This document shows positions 8,035 through 17,064 of a stretch of DNA of 64,000 bases, piece after piece (position 1 is the stretch's first letter; every line of letters begins with the position of its first letter). The notes under the pieces are model-generated. The model ran no database searches and had not been told where the DNA came from. It saw only the letters and a program-made list of their open reading frames with translations. Source of the stretch: CAVQCA01 sp963763115 (GTDB taxonomy: Bacteria > Pseudomonadota > Gammaproteobacteria > UBA9214); the NCBI GenBank assembly GCA_963763115.1, contig CAVXNM010000018.1, positions 1-64,000 of the forward strand. The letters are read 5' to 3'. Position numbers and translations under genes: made by a program.

Positions 8035-9073
8035 GTTGATTCAGTAATAACCAGTCGTGATATCATTCGACGGCGAAATTCTAGCATCGAAACTGGCTTT
8101 ACTTCCATATGAATGTCAACCCCGGTGAAAATAGGGGTCTGTTATATCAGTGAGGCGCAATACCCGGAGTAACGGATCAGGAGGAGTGTCCAGTGAGTCG
8201 GCGGTTCTTCGGGATGGAGAGCGCAAGTTCGATATCGATAATCTTGTTTGCTATCTGACGGCTGTTCACAATGTAGGCATCTTCATCCAGTTGTGTACGT
8301 ATGATGTTGATGCGGTGATCGTCGATATCCGGAGACTTGGGCAGCTTGTTAAGCATAATGTGTCCAGGCTATTTTCAGAATCTCGTGTTTGGTTTCGGTT
8401 ATTGTTTGATCGTCCCTGACACATGAAGGTTATCGCCTGATGAGCCTTCGGGTTTAATGAATTTTTGTGGCGATACTCACAAAGTGACAGTCCGGTATCA
8501 AGGTGTTTTTCAGAACCCCTGTGTCGTCGTTGAGCGGGTATTTGCAAACCGTGTGTTTTTCTTCCATTAATCATGGATCCGTGGACCTGTACAAACGGGA
8601 TTGGTTACGCGCCATCCCGGGTGACCGGCCCGTGAATCGCGAAATCATGCCAGCGTTACCGGGTTCAGGAGAGGGCATTCACCGAGTGTCGTGACGCGCG
8701 TGCGGGGGGGGCGGGGCGCAAGTTACCTGAAAACATATCCCGACAGCCAAGTTTTACTGGGATCCTATTCCCGAAATCCAGCTCCTGCGTGCCTTCATGA
8801 GGACTACGTAATAAATGGCTTAGTGAAGGGAGTATTTTTTGTCCGGGCTGATATAATGCTCCTCACGCGCCAGGGCAAGCCATAATTGCAATCATCGGTC
8901 TTTGTGTATGTTTTTGATAAATAAAATTATCAAACTCATGCGCGGCATGACGGTATTTTGACAGTTGTGGGATTAAACCGATAGCATAGACGGTGAACAG
9001 GTGTGGGCAGCATTACATTGACCTGGATGTTAAGAATAATCCGGTGGACAGCTAGATTCCTCAGGTAAAACAA
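8035..9073. other. 1-kb stretch without a convincing gene
   Basis: No frame here shows a recognisable protein. Plus-strand frame 8150-8419 (89 codons) and minus-strand 8266-8574 (102 codons) overlap and neither has a family pattern. A good ribosome-binding site, AGGAGG at 8180-8185, precedes a GTG at 8192, but that frame (VSRRFFGMESASSI) stops after 22 codons. The block is AT-richer at its right end, where a promoter for the next gene is visible. It may be decayed island DNA continuing from the tRNA side. Confidence 0.5.
8958..8987 (+). promoter_or_regulatory. Candidate sigma-70 promoter upstream of fleQ-like gene
   Basis: A perfect -35 box TTGACA (8958-8963), an 18-base spacer and TAGCAT (8982-8987, four of six matches to TATAAT) lie 87 bases before the start codon of the sigma-54 activator. 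Not experimentally supported. Confidence 0.4.
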
Positions 9074-10504
9074 ATGCTAAATGATTCCAAGGTCTTGATA
9101 ATAGAGGCTGACCCGGAGAACGCGAGGGAATTGTCCGCAATCCTCAAATTCATCGATTATTCCCCAATTGTTGTTGAGGACTGTGTGCACTGGAAGCAGT
9201 CTCTCGATGGTATTTCCCGGGTACTGGCTGTAATGGTGGGTTCATGCATGGCGGAAAACCCGCTGAGTGAATTGCTCAATGATATTCATGATTGCAACGA
9301 GCATATCCCCATCTATTTACTGAGCAGGAAAGGCAAGGAGCCGACTGTTGCGATTGATTCAGGATCGTGCATCCTCGGGCGGCTTGATATTCCACCCAAT
9401 TACGCACAATTGACGAACGCAATGCATCAGGCGGAAGTGTACGCCGAATCGCATCGCGAGTCAGAAGCGGCCCATCGTCCGGTTGATCTCTTTCGCAGTC
9501 TGGTAGGAAGTAGCCGCGCAATCCAGCATGTCAGAAAAATGGTTGAACAGGTTGCTGACAGCGAGGCGTATGTTCTTATTCTGGGCGAGTCCGGGACAGG
9601 CAAGGAGGTCGTCGCAAGGAATCTGCATTATCACTCGTCGCGACGCGGCAAACCGTTTGTACCCGTGAATTGCGGCGCCATCCCGGCCGACTTGCTCGAA
9701 TCAGAACTGTTTGGTCACGAGAAAGGTGCTTTCACCGGTGCTATAAGTTCACGTGAAGGCCGTTTTGAAATGGCAGAAGGGGGTACGCTGTTTCTTGATG
9801 AGATCGGCGACATGAGTCTTGCCATGCAGGTCAAGATTCTCAGAGTGCTGCAGGAGAGAACGTTTGAACGGGTGGGCTCCAACGCAAGTCTCACGACCAA
9901 TGTCAGGATAATCGCGGCAACACACCGCGACCTGGAGACGGCCATACGGGAAGGCGTATTTCGCGAAGACCTGTATTATCGTCTGAACGTCTTCCCGATT
10001 GATATGCCACCACTGCGCGAGCGCCTGGAGGATATACCACTGCTCGTGAATGAACTGGTGCGACGCATCGAGCATGAAAGACGGGGTTCGGTCAGATTGT
10101 CGCCCGGTGCAATCTATGCCCTCTGTCAATATGCCTGGCCCGGAAATGTCCGTGAGCTGGCAAATCTGATCGAACGCCTTGCCATACTGCACCCCTACGG
10201 TATCGTGGAAGCCGTTGATCTGCCAGATAAGTTCAGGCTTGACGAGGGAGTTGATATGGAATTGATGACGGAAGCGATGGTCGGTTCTCCGGTCACCTCG
10301 GAAGATCTCGATCCTCGACTGCCTCGCGACGGTCTGAATCTCAAGGAACATCTCAGTACCCTGGAAATCAATTACATCAAACAGGCCCTGCATGATACCG
10401 GCGGGGTGGTTGCGCATGCGGCAAAACGCTTGGGAATGCGTCGCACCACCCTGGTGGAGAAACTGCGAAAATACGGGTTGCAAAGAAACACTCACGCGTC
10501 ATAA
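9074..10504 (+). CDS. fleQ: FleQ-family sigma-54-dependent flagellar regulator
   Basis: Enhancer-binding protein of 476 aa, co-linear with Pseudomonas FleQ. An N-terminal receiver-like FleQ domain (1-130) lacks the phospho-acceptor Asp, as in FleQ itself. The AAA+ domain (about 150-390) has Walker A GESGTGKE (171-178), the sigma-54-contacting loop GAFTGA (218-223), Walker B GGTLFLDEIGD and the arginine-finger region REDLYYRLNVFP. The C-terminal Fis-type helix-turn-helix (about 430-470) reads GGVVAHAAKRLGMRRTTLVEK. FleQ turns on flagellar genes with RpoN and, in Pseudomonas, binds c-di-GMP and FleN. Neighbouring EAL, FleN and FliA genes support the assignment; a general NtrC-like role is less likely. 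Confidence 0.9.
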   Translation: MLNDSKVLIIEADPENARELSAILKFIDYSPIVVEDCVHWKQSLDGISRVLAVMVGSCMAENPLSELLNDIHDCNEHIPIYLLSRKGKEPTVAIDSGSCILGRLDIPPNYAQLTNAMHQAEVYAESHRESEAAHRPVDLFRSLVGSSRAIQHVRKMVEQVADSEAYVLILGESGTGKEVVARNLHYHSSRRGKPFVPVNCGAIPADLLESELFGHEKGAFTGAISSREGRFEMAEGGTLFLDEIGDMSLAMQVKILRVLQERTFERVGSNASLTTNVRIIAATHRDLETAIREGVFREDLYYRLNVFPIDMPPLRERLEDIPLLVNELVRRIEHERRGSVRLSPGAIYALCQYAWPGNVRELANLIERLAILHPYGIVEAVDLPDKFRLDEGVDMELMTEAMVGSPVTSEDLDPRLPRDGLNLKEHLSTLEINYIKQALHDTGGVVAHAAKRLGMRRTTLVEKLRKYGLQRNTHAS

Positions 10505-10814
10505 CTATGACGTTTCAATCCGATTCTGACACTCATGTGTCGCTAACCGATAGATTCCATCAATGCATTTATGGAATTGACTTTATACTCTTCCCCGGCT
10601 GTGGTAAATTTCAGAACATAAAAGAATAATAATTAATGGGGGTTGTTTCATTGCATCCTTATAAACTCAAGCAGGTCTAGCAGCATGCTGTGACACGGCG
10701 GGTTTGGCCGTGCTTGCAAAAAGAACATCGGGGGCATGCGTCCTTCCGGCCGCGTGTATTTTTGGGTGATAGTGCCAGTTAAACGGCATAAACAAAAAAT
10801 CAACACCAAACCGG
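10505..10814. other. Intergenic region with a small hairpin
   Basis: Three hundred AT-rich bases without a gene. At 10694-10712 a hairpin has stem CACGGC/GCCGTG and a 7-base loop, followed by a short A-rich run rather than T residues, so it is not a clear terminator. I looked for a c-di-GMP riboswitch because of the neighbours and saw no conserved core. Confidence 0.45.
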
Positions 10815-13076
10815 ATGGCAGAGAAAAACAAAGACAGTCGACGGGAGAGCAGAAGGACGGATGTTACCGGCACTGAACAGCAATCCAGATCTGACCTCGA
10901 TGCGAGGGAATATAAATATATCCTTCATATTTCCAATGACGAGCTGGCATATCTGAGCCGATTCCGTCAAGTCATTGCGGCGGGCACGGCAAGGTTTGCC
11001 GAAGTCCATTACAATTACCTCTTCGATAATCCCGACATCGCGGATTTGCTCTATGCGGATGAGCGCGACGGGGGGGATGTCAGTGAAACGATACGCGCTG
11101 AACTCGCGTTCATGCTCGATATGTTTTCTGTTCATGAGGAGGGAAAACGCGAAGCTGAATTGGTTCGTGCGGGCGAACAAAGATTTGCAAGAGGTATCAA
11201 ACCGGTCTGGGTTACCGGCGCATACCTGATGTTTATGGAATTCCTGCGTGAGCTGATGGCAGAACAGAATATTGCCGTCGCAGATCGGGAACGCTTGCAA
11301 GGCGTCCTCATGAAGTTGTCGCTGCGTGATATAGGCCTGATCTCCGAAGGCTACTGGAATGCTGTGCTGAACGAGGCCCGTGGTGAGATTGCCCACGTAT
11401 GCCGTGAGCACGCAAATATCGAGAACCTGCTCTCCGAGATTCCGCAACTGATCTGGAGCGTGGATATCAAAAGCAACCGGGTTCACTATGGCAACTACCC
11501 GTTGCACGCCCTTTATCCGGATGGACTCGATGCGCCGTTTCCGTTTCTCAAGAGCACGTATACCGAGGATCAGCAGTTACTGCTTACCGCATGGCAGGAA
11601 GCGGTCAACGGCAATACGGCTGCCCGTGAAGTACGTATATCGCTGGCTGGTGCGCCCGAACACTGGCACCGACTGGCGCTGTATCCATCCCTCGACTACC
11701 GTGGCCGCCCGGTTCAGGTTCACTGTCTGCTTGAAGATATCAATCATGTCATCAGCGAACGCAAACAACTTGAGCAGCTGAGCACAACGGACAATCTCAC
11801 GCAATTGCCCAACCGAACCCTCTGGGCCGATCATCTGAATATGGCGCTGGCGTCATCACGACGGGTGCCAGGTTCCCAGGTCGCCGTGATATCTCTCGAT
11901 ATCAACCATTTCAAGATGTACAACGATACGCTGGGTCGTGACATCGGCGATCTGTTGCTGCAGGAAATCGCCGAGCGTCTCAGGTCGATCGTGCGCGAGT
12001 CGGATTCGCTTGCTCGTCTCGGGGGTGACCAGTTCGGTATCCTGCTCTCGGCAATTAATGACGCCAGAACCGCCTCGGAACGGGTTATCAACCAGGTTCT
12101 TGACTGTTTCGATTCGCCATTCTCCTGTTCGGACAAGCAGCTCTGCGTCAGTATCACCATGGGCGCAGCCTGCTTTCCCGAGCATGGCACAAATGAACAA
12201 TCACTGCTTACCAGTGCAGAAAGCGCGATGTATCGCGCCAAGCGAAACAGTCTGCCCTTCCAGTTTTTCGATCCGGTAAGCGATGTCAGTCCGGCTGAGC
12301 AGCTGCGCTACTCGGGCCAGATCAGGAATGCGCTCGATAACAATGAGTTTGTGTTGCACTACCAGCCGCAAGTGGATCTGCGGACATCGCGGATAACCGG
12401 AGCCGAGGCATTACTGCGCTGGCAGCATCCCCTTGAGGGAACCGTTTACCCCAAGCGTATTATTCCCGTTGCCGAACAACTCGGGATGATATCGCCGATA
12501 ACTGACTGGGTACTGGTCACGGCGCTGAAGCAATGCAAGCAATGGACCTGCGACAGGACCAAGGTGCCGGTTTCTGTCAATGTTTCTGCGAGGTCCTTCC
12601 AGGGCCCGCGTCTGGTGGACAAGATCAAATGGTGCCTGGAGGAAGCGGGGATGAGCGGGGATTGTCTCGAAATCGAGATTACCGAAGCAACCCTGATGCT
12701 TGACCTGGAAAGGGCGGCGGATGTGCTGGCCAGGCTTAGCGACTTCGGCGTAAGCATTGCGATTGACGATTTCGGTACGGGCTATTCGTCCCTGTCCTAT
12801 CTGAAGCAGCTTCCTATTCACACATTAAAAATAGACCAGTCGTTCATTATCGATGTCGCATTCGACAATCAGGATATCGCCATCGTGCGCTCGATCATCG
12901 ATCTGGGGCACAACCTCGGCTACAAGGTTGTTGCCGAGGGTGTTGAAAGCGACCAGGCCTGGAATATGCTGAGTAGCCTTGGTTGTGATTCTGCCCAGGG
13001 TTTCCATGTCAGTCATCCCTTACCTGAAAAACACTTCGCCAGCTGGCTGGCAAGATCAAATGCGTCCCTTGATTGA
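10815..13076 (+). CDS. Globin-fold/PAS/GGDEF/EAL c-di-GMP phosphodiesterase
   Basis: A 753-aa cytoplasmic signalling protein without membrane segments. Residues about 35-185 resemble a globin-coupled sensor domain (ELAYLSRFRQVI, VWVTGAYLMFMEFL); about 200-315 look PAS-like; GGDEF spans about 325-485 and EAL about 500-745. The cyclase signature is GGDQF (403-407), so synthesis is doubtful. The EAL domain keeps EALLRW (531-536), Asn589, the ITE motif, DDFGTGYSSL (651-660), Lys672 and AEGVE (707-711), so c-di-GMP hydrolysis is likely. In the sensor the proximal heme His position aligns with Arg123, suggesting no His-ligated heme. Position between fleQ and fleN suggests local control of c-di-GMP for motility or surface life. 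Confidence 0.85.
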   Translation: MAEKNKDSRRESRRTDVTGTEQQSRSDLDAREYKYILHISNDELAYLSRFRQVIAAGTARFAEVHYNYLFDNPDIADLLYADERDGGDVSETIRAELAFMLDMFSVHEEGKREAELVRAGEQRFARGIKPVWVTGAYLMFMEFLRELMAEQNIAVADRERLQGVLMKLSLRDIGLISEGYWNAVLNEARGEIAHVCREHANIENLLSEIPQLIWSVDIKSNRVHYGNYPLHALYPDGLDAPFPFLKSTYTEDQQLLLTAWQEAVNGNTAAREVRISLAGAPEHWHRLALYPSLDYRGRPVQVHCLLEDINHVISERKQLEQLSTTDNLTQLPNRTLWADHLNMALASSRRVPGSQVAVISLDINHFKMYNDTLGRDIGDLLLQEIAERLRSIVRESDSLARLGGDQFGILLSAINDARTASERVINQVLDCFDSPFSCSDKQLCVSITMGAACFPEHGTNEQSLLTSAESAMYRAKRNSLPFQFFDPVSDVSPAEQLRYSGQIRNALDNNEFVLHYQPQVDLRTSRITGAEALLRWQHPLEGTVYPKRIIPVAEQLGMISPITDWVLVTALKQCKQWTCDRTKVPVSVNVSARSFQGPRLVDKIKWCLEEAGMSGDCLEIEITEATLMLDLERAADVLARLSDFGVSIAIDDFGTGYSSLSYLKQLPIHTLKIDQSFIIDVAFDNQDIAIVRSIIDLGHNLGYKVVAEGVESDQAWNMLSSLGCDSAQGFHVSHPLPEKHFASWLARSNASLD

Positions 13077-13465
13077 GTAGCTGATAACCGCTTTCGCGGG
13101 TACTGACCGGTCATTGCCGGTGCGACAGTGCTACTCTCGGCTGTGTTTTCAATTACCCGCCTCGCTGTCACCCGGGGGTGCCGGCCCTGTCCCCTGGATT
13201 CCAGATAAAGTTTGGATTACATGGCAAATCATGCCTATGTGATGGATTTCATGGCGCGCACAATATAAATTCTGTAAGTAAGTCAAAAAACTGGCACTTA
13301 TCCTGGTTCTCTGGCCGGCATCTTCAATACAATATTTAATAATAAAAGCAATATGTTAGAGATTATTACGGATACATTTCTCGGTGATTTCTGGAGTTGG
13401 TACGCTTATTGCTGCTTGATAGAACAACGGAATTTTAAATTGCGTGCTTACAAGGGGTAAATTCC
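13077..13465. other. Intergenic region before fleN
   Basis: About 390 bases, GC-rich then AT-rich, with no gene seen. It should hold the promoter of fleN-fliA. A near-match to a sigma-54 promoter (TGGCAC at 13292-13297) lacks the -12 GC and is not called. Confidence 0.4.
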
Positions 13466-14353
13466 ATGCTGGTTTCAGATGTCAAGCTAGGTGGGCGACG
13501 CGGTCCTCAGACAGCAGGCGGTCATGGTCCGGTAAGGACAGTTGCCGTGACAGGTGGAAAAAGTGGCGTCGGAAAAACCAGCATCGCCGTCAATCTCGCT
13601 CTCGGGCTGGCAAGGGATGGTGCTCGTGTCATGCTGCTTGATGCCGACCTTGGCATGGGGACGGTGGATGTTCTGCTGGGGCTGCATGCCAGGTCCAGTC
13701 TGCTGAATGTCCTGCGTGGGGAGCTGCAACTTGAGGACATCATTATCAATGGGCCGGGAGATCTCATGCTCGTGCCGGCTGCTTCCGGCATCAGCCAACA
13801 TACCGGACTGGGAACAGCCGAATGTGCCGGCATAGTCCGCGCATTCAGCGAACTGAAACACCGCATCGATACCTTGGTAATCGATACGGAAACCGGGATA
13901 TCGGAATGCGGCGCGAGTTTCTGCGCCGCATGCAGCGAGGTCCTTGTTGTCGTAGACAATGAACCGGACTCGCTGAGGGACACTATCGGCCTCATTAACC
14001 GGCTGCATGCGGGATACGGGGTTGCCCGCTTCCATGTCATTGCGAACAGGGTGCAGACCGCCAGGGAAGGCGACGAGATATTTGCCAGGATGCTCAGTCT
14101 GTTTGTAGATCAGCACGATGTGCTCGTTTCCTATGCCGGATTCGTTCCCAGTGACGATTCGTTGCGCCGGGCTGAGTTACTTCACAAGGCGGTCATCGAT
14201 GCCTTTCCCCGCAGCCGTTCCGCCATGGTGCTGAGAAATCTGGCCAGGCGGGTGGGTGGCTGGCCACGACAGAATTCTCCGCGTGGTCACCTTGAATTTT
14301 TCATCGAACGATTGCTTCACCAAAACAACGTCGAGATGGAGGTAACATCATGA
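13466..14353 (+). CDS. fleN: FleN/FlhG flagellar number regulator, MinD-like ATPase
   Basis: MinD/ParA-type P-loop ATPase of 295 aa matching FleN along its length, including the deviant Walker A GGKSGVGKT (30-38), MLLDADLGMGTVDVLLG, LVPAASG and the C-terminal NSPRGHLEFFIERLL. FleN restrains FleQ and limits flagella to one pole. The switch motif reads DTETGIS where FleN usually has DTAAGI. The N-terminus is about 20 residues longer than in Pseudomonas before the P-loop. Its stop overlaps the fliA start (ATGA). The flhF gene, normally directly upstream, is absent; 389 non-coding bases are found instead. Confidence 0.9.
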   Translation: MLVSDVKLGGRRGPQTAGGHGPVRTVAVTGGKSGVGKTSIAVNLALGLARDGARVMLLDADLGMGTVDVLLGLHARSSLLNVLRGELQLEDIIINGPGDLMLVPAASGISQHTGLGTAECAGIVRAFSELKHRIDTLVIDTETGISECGASFCAACSEVLVVVDNEPDSLRDTIGLINRLHAGYGVARFHVIANRVQTAREGDEIFARMLSLFVDQHDVLVSYAGFVPSDDSLRRAELLHKAVIDAFPRSRSAMVLRNLARRVGGWPRQNSPRGHLEFFIERLLHQNNVEMEVTS

Positions 14354-15078
14354 AGGGTAATACGCTCACCGTTGAAATGAAATTGCAACGTACGAACGAT
14401 CTGGTCACGCTGCACGAACCGCTGGTCAAACGCATTGCCTTTCACCTGCTAAGTCGACTACCCCCGAGTGTGCAGGCGGATGATCTGATACAGGCCGGCA
14501 TGATCGGGCTGATCGAGGCATCCAGAAACTTTGACCCGGAACAGGGAGCCAGTTTCGAGACTTATGCGGGCATCAGGATACGCGGGGCCATGCTTGATGA
14601 AATCCGCAGAACCGACTGGACGCCCCGGTCTGTGCATCGCAAGGCCCGCGAGGTCGCCGAAGCGGTACGCAGGATTGAAAATGAGAAAGGCCGCGATGCG
14701 CGCGACGTCGAAGTCGCGCAGGCGATGGGGATCGGTCTGGACGAATATCACAAGATCCTCCAGGATGCGACCGGCTGCCGTATCTTCAGCTTCGAGGATC
14801 CCGGCACTCTGGGCGAGGAGGGATTCGTGGCACCTGATCGCCAGACGAATCAGCCGTTCGAGAACCTGCAGAACGATGACTTCAAGCAGGGACTGGCCAG
14901 AGCGATCAAGGGACTGCCCGAACGCGAGCGTCTGGTTATGGCCCTCTATTACGATGAGGAACTCAATCTGCGTGAAATTGGCGAGATTCTGGGCGTGAGT
15001 GAATCGCGGGTATGCCAGATTCATGGCCAGGCACTGATTCGCCTGCGCGCGCGCATGGAAGAATGGTTGAAGGATTGA
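14350..15078 (+). CDS. fliA: RNA polymerase sigma factor FliA (sigma-28)
   Basis: Sigma-28-type factor, 242 aa, the usual length. Region 2 (about 20-90) contains DDLIQAGMIGLIEASRNFDP and the -10 recognition helix RIRGAMLDEIRR; region 3 includes ARDVEVAQAMGI; region 4 (about 185-240) contains the helix-turn-helix LREIGEILGVSESRVCQIHG. It directs transcription of late flagellar and chemotaxis genes. Coupled to fleN by a 4-base overlap. The motA, cheY or cheA genes that often follow are not here. Confidence 0.94.
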   Translation: MKGNTLTVEMKLQRTNDLVTLHEPLVKRIAFHLLSRLPPSVQADDLIQAGMIGLIEASRNFDPEQGASFETYAGIRIRGAMLDEIRRTDWTPRSVHRKAREVAEAVRRIENEKGRDARDVEVAQAMGIGLDEYHKILQDATGCRIFSFEDPGTLGEEGFVAPDRQTNQPFENLQNDDFKQGLARAIKGLPERERLVMALYYDEELNLREIGEILGVSESRVCQIHGQALIRLRARMEEWLKD

Positions 15079-15090
15079 TGTTGAACAATA

Positions 15091-15612
15091 GTGAATCAGA
15101 CGATTGATACTCTCATGGGGTTTTCGGATCATGACAGCCAGTGGTATGCGCGCCGCAATGGAACCGTACGCGGTCCATTCACGGATGAGCGCATAGCACG
15201 CTATATCCTGCTAGGGCGTATCCGGCTGAATGATGAACTGAGCCTGGATCGCATCAGGTGGCAACCGGCGAGGGAATACCCGGAGCTGTTCCCGAAGGAA
15301 CTCCTGCAGCTTTCCAGCTGGGAGGATTACCAGAAGCTGGTGGTGGCACGTATGAAGGTTGACGAACGCACCAGCCAGCGACGGAAGATGCAGGAGAAAA
15401 GCCCGCAGCACGCCCGGGAAGAGAGACGAAAACTATCCGACAGGCGTCAAAATGACAGTGATGCCGAATTCTTCAAATATCACCTGATGGACGATATGTC
15501 ACTCAACCCGCGCGGCGTGCAGAACAGACAAGGTCAGTCGTTGCGGACTTTCCTGCTGGCGACGTTGCTGTTGACGCTGGTTTTCGCCTATTTCAGCATC
15601 TCCACCCGATAA
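15091..15612 (+). CDS. GYF_2-like domain protein with C-terminal membrane anchor
   Basis: A 173-aa protein of unknown function. Residues about 17-65 match the GYF_2/DUF4339 pattern (WYARRNGTVRGPFTDERIAR, LGRIRLNDELSLD, WQPAREYPEL), a fold thought to bind proline-rich or charged partners. A charged linker contains ERRKLSDRRQND; a single hydrophobic segment (about 149-168) sits near the C-terminus, giving a tail-anchored cytoplasmic protein. The start is a GTG 12 bases after fliA; an ATG eight codons later is an alternative. Probably in the fleN-fliA transcript. Its 3' end overlaps the convergent gene by 25 bases. Confidence 0.6.
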   Translation: MNQTIDTLMGFSDHDSQWYARRNGTVRGPFTDERIARYILLGRIRLNDELSLDRIRWQPAREYPELFPKELLQLSSWEDYQKLVVARMKVDERTSQRRKMQEKSPQHAREERRKLSDRRQNDSDAEFFKYHLMDDMSLNPRGVQNRQGQSLRTFLLATLLLTLVFAYFSISTR

Positions 15613-16232
15613 TCCGGGTCTTTTACCCGTATCGCGGGAATGCTCGCAGTAAAGGATTCCGTGGTATAGCGCCATATCCTGATCGATGCCGACCAGTAGT
15701 TGGTGGCGAGACCTGCCTTGAGTTTGAGATGGCCCAGGAATTGGGACGGATCCGGCAACGATTCCCACACGGAAGGCAGAAATGTGCTCCTGAGGTCATG
15801 TTCCTCCAGGATCAGTCCATCTTTACCCGGTCTGACGAGCGCAAGCAAGGACGACTCGGAGTCGAAATCAAGCATCTCCGGTGTGCTCAATACGGAAATC
15901 TGAAGAGACAGTGTGTCAAGCTCATCGGCCTGCAACGGCTGGAATCGCGTGTCCCTGAAAGCCGCCGCATAGGCATTGAAACTGACGTCCTTGATCAGGC
16001 TTGTCCGGGGCTCAAGCGAGCCGATGCAGCCGCGCAGTTTTCCTTCTGCATGCAACGTGACGAAGCTTGCCCGTCTGGCTGCCAGTCTGGCAGGATAGCC
16101 GTCGACGGTGATGGCGGCTGGCTGGCGGGTCTCAAGTCCTGAATGGATGGACTGATAGGCGATGCGAAGGAGAATTTCCTGCTCGCCTGGCGTGAACTCC
16201 TGCCGGACCTCAGTTGAAGACATAGGTGCCAT
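15588..16232 (-). CDS. amrA: AmmeMemoRadiSam system protein A (AMMECR1 domain)
   Basis: AMMECR1-family protein of 214 aa, with the signature LRGCIGSL and downstream FRDTRFQPL, ISVLSTPE and GKDGLILE blocks. It forms a widespread trio with a MEMO-family protein and a radical SAM enzyme; the biochemical role is unsettled. The ATG used overlaps the 3' end of the MEMO gene by 23 bases, and a second ATG three codons later is possible. The radical SAM member is not in this window. The stop codon region overlaps the convergent GYF gene. Confidence 0.9.
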   Translation of the reverse strand: MAPMSSTEVRQEFTPGEQEILLRIAYQSIHSGLETRQPAAITVDGYPARLAARRASFVTLHAEGKLRGCIGSLEPRTSLIKDVSFNAYAAAFRDTRFQPLQADELDTLSLQISVLSTPEMLDFDSESSLLALVRPGKDGLILEEHDLRSTFLPSVWESLPDPSQFLGHLKLKAGLATNYWSASIRIWRYTTESFTASIPAIRVKDPDYRVEMLK

Positions 16233-16995
16233 AGCCTACTACCTGGTCACGCGGACCGGCGGTATCTCCCGAGTTGCGAAGGTCAATGGTCTCGGCCGTC
16301 AGGGCATGGCGTTGCGCGTAGAGCAGCAGGCCGCTGACCGGGTTTCGGCCGCAGGCCTGGCCATACCCGATCCCGGCGTGATCAAGCGCCTCGATATGGC
16401 GTGATGTATCGTTATCCATGCGCGTTGCGGTTGTGTAATCGTGGTAATGACTCAGGTCGGAACTGATGACGAGCAGGGTGCCTGGGACCGGCGCTTCCTG
16501 TTCCAGCACCTCGCAAACCTCTTCGGCGGTCGCGTCACCCACAACGAGCGGGATCAGCGAGAAGTCTCCGAGCGTGACCTGGAGAAACGGCAGGTGGACC
16601 TCCAGGCTGTGCTCGAGGCGCTGTGCCTCGTCCAGGATGCGCACCTGAGGCAATTCGGCAAGCCGGCTAATGGCCGCCTGATCGACGGGTACCTCCCCGA
16701 GCGGCGTGGCAAAGGCGGTGGCGCCGGTTGCCGCCAGGCCGGAAAACGCCACGCGGTGGGCCGGGCCGAGCAGCACGACGCGCGTATAGGCGCCGGGTGA
16801 ATTCAGCAGGCGCGCATAGCCCGATGCGGCAATCGGGCCTGAGTAGATATAGCCGGCATGCGGTACGATCATGGCCCTGGGCGCCGGCTGATCGGTGCGT
16901 GCCTCCTCTAGGAAATCTCCCAGCATGGCGCGCAACCGGTCAGGCTCGGAGGGGTAGAAGGACCCTGAAACGGCGGGTTGACGTGTGATACCCAT
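16210..16995 (-). CDS. amrB: AmmeMemoRadiSam system protein B (MEMO family)
   Basis: MEMO-family protein, 261 aa, full length. Conserved residues of the metal/dioxygenase-like pocket are visible in VPHAGYIYSGPIAASGY, GPAHRVAFSG, SSDLSHYHDY and the Cys in GQACGRNP. MEMO resembles class III extradiol dioxygenases. It is the first gene of a two-gene operon with the AMMECR1 protein, translated in overlap. Function in bacteria is not established. Confidence 0.92.
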   Translation of the reverse strand: MGITRQPAVSGSFYPSEPDRLRAMLGDFLEEARTDQPAPRAMIVPHAGYIYSGPIAASGYARLLNSPGAYTRVVLLGPAHRVAFSGLAATGATAFATPLGEVPVDQAAISRLAELPQVRILDEAQRLEHSLEVHLPFLQVTLGDFSLIPLVVGDATAEEVCEVLEQEAPVPGTLLVISSDLSHYHDYTTATRMDNDTSRHIEALDHAGIGYGQACGRNPVSGLLLYAQRHALTAETIDLRNSGDTAGPRDQVVGYGTYVFN

Positions 16996-17064
16996 GGGTA
17001 AATATTCTAGCCTGAATGGACGTTATCGCCAGCAACCCGGTGTTTCCTGCCCGGTACAGGTCCT

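Noticed and set aside
8150..8574. Overlapping plus and minus frames of 89 and 102 codons
   Set aside because: They compete for the same DNA, neither shows a domain, and the good ribosome-binding site nearby leads into a frame of only 22 codons.
10703..10716. TTGGCCGTGCTTGCA resembling a sigma-54 promoter before the GGDEF/EAL gene
   Set aside because: Only eight bases between GG and GC instead of ten.
13292..13308. Possible sigma-54 promoter TGGCAC-N-TGG before fleN
   Set aside because: The -24 GG is present, but ten bases later the essential -12 GC is GG.
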